Shown piece after piece: positions 22,742 through 27,935 of a DNA stretch of 27,935 bases. The position numbers and the translations under genes were made by a program. Source of the stretch: Anaerolineaceae bacterium UBA2260 (lineage in GTDB: Bacteria; Chloroflexota; Anaerolineae; Anaerolineales; Anaerolineaceae). Where the stretch lies: positions 1 to 27,935 of the forward strand of contig DDXM01000015.1 in assembly GCA_002347485.1 (NCBI GenBank), written 5' to 3'. The notes beneath the pieces are model-generated. The model saw nothing but the letters and a program-made list of their open reading frames with translations, was not told the origin of the DNA and made no database searches. Positions within the stretch are counted from its first letter, which is position 1. Each line of letters opens with the position of its first letter.

Positions 22742-24331
22742 TCACTCTAACTTGTCATTTACTGATTCGAAGTTGAATGAATCACCGTAGGTTGACCCGT
22801 AATGTAAATCGTCAAGCAATGGATAGTCAACCCCCAAATACTGTGAAAAGATAACCCTGAAAGTATTTACTGGAGAAATCTGCGGATATAACCGGCTGTA
22901 ATCTCGATCAAAGAAGTATATGGCATTCAAGATTCCATACCTTTCAGTGAAATTAGACTCTCCAAGTGTATCGTGGTTTGTCTCACTCCCAGGTCCATGA
23001 TCCCCCTGAATGATCAGGATGAACGGCTCAGTTGAGTTCTTCTGAATCCGGTCTACCATGGAAAGAACGGTATTTTGTAGGTAGATCAATTGATTCCTAT
23101 ACCCAGACCGATATTCTTCGAGTGTTCCATCGACAAGATAGCGATTGGCATCCTCAATCGAATAAATTCGCTCAGCTTCGCGAGGGGTGCCATCATTATT
23201 GAATACAAAGGGGGGGTGCGGACATAAGATATGCGCGAAAATGAACTGGGGACCTTTTAAAGTTGCAGCCTCGGGAAGTGTATCCAAAGTATAGGTAATC
23301 GTGTCCCGGTGCCAATCGTAGAATTTTGAATTGAGGATTACAGATAACGCAGTATTATACAGATAGATTTTATAAAAGGAAGGTGGAATGAATTGTGGTC
23401 GGAAATAGTAATCCCGCTTGGTGAAATCAGAAAAAGAACTTTCCGAAAAAAATCCAACAGTCTGGTAACTGAGATCTTTTAACATTTCCTCGACGGTGCT
23501 ATGCGAGATCATATAACTTGCCGCATAATAGTAATCTGTGTTTTCCCCCAAAGTCTCTGCAATTTCATCCAGATACATCATATTCAAAGAACTAGCAAGA
23601 GATGTGATTGTCTGGTTGTAATTCGTGTAACTTTTATCTGCTATATAAAATCCGCGGTCTTCCAACGCATGAAGAAAAGGAGTATTGTCAATCCCGTAAG
23701 AGCCTTTTAGAACGTCATTGCGCCCGAATCCATCTAGAATGATGTAATAAATATCCGGCGTCTTTAGTTCCGTTGATACCTCAGCGATCGGAAGTTCAGC
23801 CAGATGGTTTTGCCAATAGTGATAAAAATTTGTGGGTATCTGACGGTTTTGCACCAAAAGAGATGCCCCGCGTCCAATAGATAGCATAAGTACCAACAGG
23901 CTGAGAAGGTTGAATAATCTGATGGTATTGCGATTGACCTTAGGTAGCTTTTTCAAGTAAATAAATAATATAATGACCAAGATCAAGAAGAAAAAGAAAA
24001 TGGTCAGTTGACCATTATTACTGTTCCAGTAGCGGAATAGGTTATAAGCTTTCAGAGAATAGGAAGTCGACCGTAGAGAGAAAACAATACTTTGAAATTC
24101 AAAGAAAAAAATTGCAATGAAAAAGACAATCAGGGCAGATTTATTAAGATCTCTGATCAACCAATAAAGGATCAACCAGACTATAGCAATCAAAAACAAT
24201 GAAAGTAATGTGGCAACGAGTAGCCCTTGGTGTGAGATTTCATAAAAATAAGAAAGATAGAAGTCCAGGATCGCCAAGGCAACCAGCAGGAAGGGAAAAA
24301 ATGGCCATAGTAAGATTCTTTTGATTTTCAT
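22742..24331 (-). CDS. Membrane sulfatase / alkaline-phosphatase-superfamily enzyme (LTA synthase-like layout)
   Basis: A 529-residue protein with five N-terminal helices (residues about 8-28, 35-58, 65-85, 108-127, 138-160) and a C-terminal outer catalytic domain. Catalytic features: IYYIILDGFGRNDVL with the metal aspartate D200, YTNYNQTITSLAS with a likely nucleophile T241, AHILCPHPPFVF, and IQGDHGPGSET with D444-H445. This layout fits phosphoglycerol or phosphoethanolamine transferases that modify cell-surface glycans or lipids. It lies in the AT-rich part of the window and is bracketed by the 87-bp direct repeats. Start ATG 24331 has GGGGG shortly upstream. The exact donor and acceptor are unknown. 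Confidence 0.85.
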   Translation of the reverse strand: MKIKRILLWPFFPFLLVALAILDFYLSYFYEISHQGLLVATLLSLFLIAIVWLILYWLIRDLNKSALIVFFIAIFFFEFQSIVFSLRSTSYSLKAYNLFRYWNSNNGQLTIFFFFLILVIILFIYLKKLPKVNRNTIRLFNLLSLLVLMLSIGRGASLLVQNRQIPTNFYHYWQNHLAELPIAEVSTELKTPDIYYIILDGFGRNDVLKGSYGIDNTPFLHALEDRGFYIADKSYTNYNQTITSLASSLNMMYLDEIAETLGENTDYYYAASYMISHSTVEEMLKDLSYQTVGFFSESSFSDFTKRDYYFRPQFIPPSFYKIYLYNTALSVILNSKFYDWHRDTITYTLDTLPEAATLKGPQFIFAHILCPHPPFVFNNDGTPREAERIYSIEDANRYLVDGTLEEYRSGYRNQLIYLQNTVLSMVDRIQKNSTEPFILIIQGDHGPGSETNHDTLGESNFTERYGILNAIYFFDRDYSRLYPQISPVNTFRVIFSQYLGVDYPLLDDLHYGSTYGDSFNFESVNDKLE

Positions 24332-24899
24332 AAAACCCCCAATTGTAAAAGTCTTATCAATTTAATTTGCTCATGAGTGTGGCGGTCCAATAGAATTATA
24401 CAATATTAACTTTTATTGTATTTCCAAAAATCTTATGAATCTAATTTCACCTAGTAAAGCCGATTGAGATAAGCAATAATAAACAGGTAGTTTCCAGTTA
24501 CGGAACCCCCGAAAGTCGTACATTAATTTCTCTGGATGACTATCAACTCATATTGCCCCCCCCTTAATAAGGATTATGGAAAATGGAACCGGTATGCCCT
24601 TTGGGTTAATTTAATCCACATTCATGACGAGAGCCATTTGTACATCACCAAAGAACAGGCCCAGGCGCTGGCTGACGCGCTCTTGAAGGCGGTGGAGAAG
24701 AGCGGGAAATCTTCATCATGAAGTATTATCTTTATCAATTGGCGGCAACCCTTATTGACCGACCTCACGTAACACTTCGCATTCTCCAAATAAACTAAAA
24801 TTACCAGTAATTAAACGCATCGCTGGAGGCTTCTGCCTCAGGGTATTGAGTTTTCTACATATTTATGTAAATATTTATCTAATCAGATTAAATTAAGCA
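24332..24899. other. AT-rich intergenic region with repeat copy 2
   Basis: Apart from the repeat copy described separately, no gene was seen. ATACAATA (24398-24405) and TATTGTAT (24414-24421) form a perfect 8-bp inverted repeat overlapping a minus-strand TATAAT box (24400-24395), which is the likely -10 box of the sulfatase-like gene. The possible short ORF from 24536 is judged spurious. Confidence 0.5.
24623..24709 (+). pseudogene. Fragment of the 75-residue gene (87-bp direct repeat, copy 2)
   Basis: An exact copy of the gene's codons 45-73 region without its start, promoter or ribosome site. The upstream sequence is unrelated and AT-rich. It ends 3 bases before the frame diverges to SSS and a stop. 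An ORF from ATG 24536 reads through it, but its first 29 residues are not convincing protein. Confidence 0.85.
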
Positions 24900-26543
24900 T
24901 CATTCACACACAATTCGATAAATATATACGATCGTCTCCTCAATCATTGATCTACCAACCAACCTTAATTTATTTTTTGGGATTATTCCCATTTTTTGAT
25001 GTGATAATTTACTTACAAGCTCTATATCATTATCACCCATGGTTGCGATCACGTGATCAAAAGAATATCCACAATAAGGACCTTCGATTGGGATTGTCTG
25101 CCCCATATCCCCATAATACACGTTAGGTAACGCAAAACCATTATCAGATAGGACAACTTCGATGTAGGTATCCTGAAATTCAAGTGTGGATTCCTGGAAA
25201 CTTTTCGGATCTGAAACTTTCTCTCTTACATTCAGATTGGTCACCCAAACACTTTGTGCTTTATCAGCTCGTAATATTCCGGCTAATGCTTGCACTTCAG
25301 TGTCATAAGGGCTATGCACAGAACCAGGGGGTCGCAAATGAATCATAGACATAATGCTGATTTGAAATACAGATGTGATCAAAAAAATCAGGAATACGCG
25401 ATGATTTTCAGATTTAGGATGTTCAGATAGATGACCCGAAGTATCAATTAACAGGTAGAGTACCGTTGCCAGAGCCACAAAAGCTATGGCGCGCACTGGA
25501 ACCCGGAATGTATCGAATAAATGATGCCCTTTATAGATGAAACCTGTTGAAAACAGAATTAACACCGCCAATGAAAAGAGTATTGCTATCTTCTGCGGGT
25601 TTATTAATCTTGACTTATTTTTAAAGAAATCGTGAATTTGCAGGATGATCGATCGGAAGAATAAATAGACAACCGGAAGACCAATTAGAGCCCAGCTTTC
25701 CCATCCGTACGGTTTTGCGTAACCAGAAGCTAATGATGTAAATACACCCAGCAGATCAGTTGAGAAATAGTCTACAGCAATTGCTGAGCTCCCCCGTATG
25801 TGTCCAACCAAGTACCAAACCGATGGTAGATGTAGCAGTCCAGTTAATGCTCCCATAAATAACCCAATGACAATTTTCCATTTCCTGAAACTTATGGCCA
25901 GGGGAATGAGGATGATTCCAGTATAAAGAACGTAATAATTCGCTCCAATTAATGCGATCGTCCCCAAACATAATCCTGAATAAGTCCCTCGCCTAATCAG
26001 CGATCTCTTTTCATCCAGGAGAAGATACAAAGCCAATAATACCCAACCCCAGGCCATGATTTTTTCAAGATGCCCGGCCAACAAGGCAGGAAGCATCGGG
26101 GCTACCAGGATAATGGAGGTTGTTATTCTACCTACAGGGCTGGGAATAAACAAGGAACTCAGTTGTTTGCCTACCAGCAGGGAAAAGATCACATGCAGGG
26201 TGACAATGACTCGAGCCCCCCAATCAAGGGGAAGAATTAACCAAATGATCGTTGATGGTAAATAAAAGAAACTCCATAAGGGATTCTGCCACTGTGCCCT
26301 TCCACCGTACCATAATTCTGTAAACGTTGGGAACACATGTTCATTGAGTATCGAGTTGCGGAAGTGAATTACCGGTAATAGGTTGGACCAGTAATCGTTA
26401 TCACCGATAAACGGGGTTTTCAATGAGGGTAAAAGGTAAATAAGTCCAACCAGAATCAGTATGGTTGAGCTGAAGCCGTCTTTAAGCAGTATTTTATTAA
26501 TAGTTACCAGTGTGTTAGGAAGGCTGGAATTGTTGATTTTCAC
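24900..26543 (-). CDS. Polytopic membrane protein, putative GT-C type glycosyltransferase
   Basis: A 547-residue protein with about 10-12 transmembrane helices in its first 400 residues and a roughly 140-residue outer C-terminal domain with few hydrophobic stretches. The first outer loop GDNDYWSNLLPVIHFRNSILNEHVFPTFTELWYGG has the acid-rich start and P-x-W-like pattern of GT-C enzymes that use polyprenyl-phosphate sugars (D47 or D49 as possible catalytic residues). It is AT-rich like the sulfatase-like gene and read in the same direction, although 568 bp separate them. A surface-glycan role fits its neighbours. Alternative: another kind of large membrane protein. No clear ribosome site before ATG 26543. 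Confidence 0.55.
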   Translation of the reverse strand: MKINNSSLPNTLVTINKILLKDGFSSTILILVGLIYLLPSLKTPFIGDNDYWSNLLPVIHFRNSILNEHVFPTFTELWYGGRAQWQNPLWSFFYLPSTIIWLILPLDWGARVIVTLHVIFSLLVGKQLSSLFIPSPVGRITTSIILVAPMLPALLAGHLEKIMAWGWVLLALYLLLDEKRSLIRRGTYSGLCLGTIALIGANYYVLYTGIILIPLAISFRKWKIVIGLFMGALTGLLHLPSVWYLVGHIRGSSAIAVDYFSTDLLGVFTSLASGYAKPYGWESWALIGLPVVYLFFRSIILQIHDFFKNKSRLINPQKIAILFSLAVLILFSTGFIYKGHHLFDTFRVPVRAIAFVALATVLYLLIDTSGHLSEHPKSENHRVFLIFLITSVFQISIMSMIHLRPPGSVHSPYDTEVQALAGILRADKAQSVWVTNLNVREKVSDPKSFQESTLEFQDTYIEVVLSDNGFALPNVYYGDMGQTIPIEGPYCGYSFDHVIATMGDNDIELVSKLSHQKMGIIPKNKLRLVGRSMIEETIVYIYRIVCE

Positions 26544-26727
26544 GGTATTACGCTCAGAAATAAATAATGCATGAAATAAAAAACATCATTGTTATTGTAT
26601 ATTCTTCACAGAATTAATCTGTCTAAATCTACTCACCAATAAGCGGATTACCGGTTTCTATGTCAGCACATAATTCACACAATTTAACTCCCATTATGTT
26701 AAAATTCCTATTCAGGAGATTAAACAA
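26544..26727. promoter_or_regulatory. Divergent intergenic region upstream of the selenoprotein gene
   Basis: AT-rich 184 bp between divergent genes. On the minus strand a TACAAT box is at 26599-26594. On the plus strand no clear -35/-10 pair was found; TTAAAATTC shortly before the ribosome site is a possible weak -10. AGGAG (26714-26718) is a good ribosome site for ATG 26728. Confidence 0.45.
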
Positions 26728-27480
26728 ATGGCACTTACAATTGGAACCCCCGCACCTGACTTCACCCTCCCTTCGCAATTAGGGCATGAAGTCACACTTT
26801 CCAGCCTGCGCGGGAAGAACGTGGTGCTCGCCTTCTTCCCCCTCGCCTGGACGCCGATATGAACGGAGCAGATCCCGCTATACGAAGCCGAAATGGCCAG
26901 TTTCGCGGGATTGGACACCCAGGTTCTGGGTATCAGTGTTGACTCCGTGCCCTGCCTGACGGCATGGGCAAAAGACCTCGGCGGTATCACCTACCCTCTG
27001 TTGAGCGACTTCTGGCCGCACGGCGCGGTAGCCCAGCGCTACGGCGTGCTGAAGGACGAAGGCATGTCCGAACGCGCGCTCTTTGTCATCGACAAACAGG
27101 GCGTCATCCGTTATGTGGATGTGCACGATATTGACCTGCAGCCATCCAATGACGAGTTGCGCCGCGCTATCCGCGAGATCGACCCCGCAGTGCGCGACCG
27201 CCCTGAACCGGAGGAGCCGGAACCAGTGCCGCTGCCCCACGGCGGGATCGTAATGTATTGCACCAAATGGTGCCCCGACTGCAAGGACGCGCGCGCCTGG
27301 CTGGCGAAGCATAACCTGCCCTACACCGAGGTGGATATCATCGCCACCCCCGGCGCGGTGAAGCAGGTGGAAGCCTGGGCCAACGGTAACCGCACCACCC
27401 CCTGTTTTGACATTGACGGCACCATCGTGGTCGATTTCGACCTGCCGCGCCTTAGGCAAGTGTTGCACGTGGAAGATTAA
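26728..27480 (+). CDS. Selenocysteine-containing peroxiredoxin-glutaredoxin fusion (UGA decoded as Sec)
   Basis: One gene of 250 residues if the TGA at 26860-26862 (codon 45) is read as selenocysteine. Residues 1-153 are an AhpE/BCP-like peroxiredoxin: GTPAPDFTLPSQ at the start, active-site motif P38-L-A-W-T42-P-I-Sec45 in place of P-x3-T-x2-C, possible resolving C76, and the catalytic arginine R116 in ERALFVID. A proline/glutamate linker (158-170) leads to a glutaredoxin domain (172-250) with YCTKWCPDC (C182, C185) and TTPCFDIDG. The protein should reduce peroxides, with the attached glutaredoxin recycling it. AGGAG is 9 nt before ATG. Codon use and reading frame continue unbroken across the TGA. 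A plain gene caller would start at ATG 26893 and lose the active site. The alternatives are a sequencing error or a recent nonsense mutation. Confidence 0.85.
26872..26911 (+). promoter_or_regulatory. Candidate bacterial SECIS element
   Basis: In the mRNA, AUCCCGC (26872-26878) pairs perfectly with GCGGGAU (26905-26911). Inside, GAA (26884-26886) pairs with UUC (26902-26904), and GCC (26887-26889) pairs with GGC (26895-26897), leaving the apical loop GAAAU (26890-26894). The loop begins with G as in SelB-recognised loops and lies 27 nt after the UGA, within the usual window. It is part of the coding sequence. Confidence 0.65.
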
Positions 27481-27502
27481 CCAATCAGAAATTTGTGTTG
27501 TT

Positions 27503-27561
27503 GGGGTCGAGTGCTTCTCGCTGCGCTCGAGTACGCACAACTCGCAGCGACGCTCGACCCC
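27503..27561. repeat. Long imperfect inverted repeat (cruciform) behind the selenoprotein gene
   Basis: GGGGTCGAG (27503-27511) pairs with CTCGACCCC (27553-27561), and TCGCTGCG (27518-27525) pairs with CGCAGCGA (27543-27550). The nested arms form a 59-bp stem-loop, GC-rich and followed by no T-run. It looks like a REP-type intergenic repeat, or it could end the transcript or protect its 3' end. Confidence 0.7.
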
Positions 27562-27738
27562 TACCTTGGTAATGCCATCACGAGGAATATTCGTTGTGAC
27601 GAAGCGCAACATCCTTGATGGGTTTCAAGGAATCCCCAATGTTGTCATCGTAAGACATGGTTTTATTTCAAATAAGAGCACATAGACCTTGTTTTATTTA
27701 CAGCCGATCTTTGTCATACGACCCGTTATAATACACCC
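27562..27738. other. Intergenic, degenerate repeat-like sequence
   Basis: Contains CATCACGAGGAAT...TGTGACGAAGCGCAAC, resembling the common CATTGCGAGGAGC...GACGAAGCAATC type of interspersed repeat (recalled), and a small hairpin CCTTGA (27613-27618) / TCAAGG (27625-27630). No gene seen. Confidence 0.4.
27727..27732 (+). promoter_or_regulatory. TATAAT box just before the cysteine-cluster gene
   Basis: A consensus -10 box ends 6 nt before ATG 27739; there is no ribosome site. As with the methyltransferase gene, the mRNA may be leaderless. Confidence 0.5.
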
Positions 27739-27935
27739 ATGCCCCTGCCCTTCTGGAAGACCAAGCGCCTGGACGAAATGACCCCCGAGGAGTGGGAGAG
27801 CTTGTGCGACGGCTGCGCGCGTTGCTGCCTCATCAAGTTCCAGGACGAAGACAGCGCTCACGTGTATCACACCAACGTGGTGTGCGAATACCTCGAGATC
27901 TTCCACTGCCGATGCACGCGTTACACCGAGCGCTC
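27739..27935 (+). CDS. YcgN-like (UPF0260) cysteine-cluster protein, N-terminal part
   Basis: The first 65 residues are visible and the gene runs off the window. The sequence MPLPFWKTKRLDEMTPEEWESLCDG is followed by CDGCARCCLIKFQDEDSAHVYHTNVVCEYLEIFHCRCTRY. This is the usual start of the YcgN/UPF0260 family, whose members carry the C-x2-C-x2-CC cluster (here CDGCARCC) and further conserved cysteines (VVCEYL, HCRC). The cluster probably binds zinc or an iron-sulfur centre; the biochemical role is not established. No Shine-Dalgarno site before the ATG. Confidence 0.9.
   Translation, partial: MPLPFWKTKRLDEMTPEEWESLCDGCARCCLIKFQDEDSAHVYHTNVVCEYLEIFHCRCTRYTER

Noticed and set aside
24536..24721. 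61-codon plus-strand ORF across repeat copy 2
   Set aside because: The first half is AT-rich non-coding sequence without a ribosome site; only the duplicated 29 codons look like protein.
26893..27480. Separate gene starting at ATG 26893
   Set aside because: It would begin in the middle of a peroxiredoxin domain without a ribosome site; the upstream part continues in the same frame through the UGA with AGGAG before ATG 26728.
26878..27612. 244-codon minus-strand ORF opposite the peroxiredoxin-glutaredoxin gene
   Set aside because: The plus strand carries clear conserved domains over the same span; the minus product has no recognisable motif.
1..27935. CRISPR array, tRNA or rRNA genes, complete insertion sequence
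   Set aside because: No regularly spaced repeats, no cloverleaf with CCA-end pattern and no transposase were found on reading both strands.

Overview
The window looks like a chromosomal piece of a fairly GC-rich bacterium, most likely a member of the Chloroflexota (class Anaerolineae). That assignment is an inference from three things: a Tad/Flp pilus operon without an outer-membrane secretin (as expected in a monoderm cell), a TPR membrane protein built into that operon, and the general mix of families. No rRNA, tRNA or CRISPR array was seen.

Layout. 1-1405: tail of a membrane protein with its terminator, then a CDP-alcohol phosphatidyltransferase on the minus strand behind a decayed acyltransferase. 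1596-5800: a LOG-family nucleotide hydrolase, divergent from a three-gene ABC-2 exporter operon. 5820-7099: an AbiE-type toxin/antitoxin pair with a strong palindrome over its promoter. 7204-16810: a minus-strand Tad operon in transcription order TadE-like, TadE-like, TadG-like, CpaB-like, CpaE-like, TadB, TadC, TPR protein, CpaF/TadA. A small HD-GYP protein is transcribed divergently from it, from a nearly mirror-symmetric double promoter. 17687-20414: a secreted lysozyme-like protein, a DegV lipid-binding protein and a small methyltransferase. 20654-26543: a cell-envelope module made of a kinase-like/methyltransferase fusion, a one-helix membrane protein, a membrane sulfatase-like enzyme and a polytopic glycosyltransferase-like protein. 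The last two are clearly more AT-rich than their surroundings, and a perfect 87-bp direct repeat brackets the sulfatase-like gene. 26728-27480: a peroxiredoxin-glutaredoxin fusion. 27739-end: start of a cysteine-cluster protein.

The most striking observation is the peroxiredoxin-glutaredoxin gene. It is interrupted by one in-frame UGA that falls exactly on the peroxidatic cysteine of the P-x-x-x-T-x-x-C motif. A stem-loop with a G-starting apical loop lies 27 nt downstream, as expected for a bacterial SECIS element. The gene is therefore best read as one selenoprotein of 250 residues. A standard gene caller would miss it and report only the part downstream of the UGA.

Other points worth following are the back-to-back promoters that may couple Tad pilus expression to a c-di-GMP hydrolase, the direct-repeat-flanked envelope gene, the palindrome over the AbiE promoter, and two genes with a TATAAT box only 6-7 nt before the ATG and no Shine-Dalgarno sequence, which suggests leaderless mRNAs.
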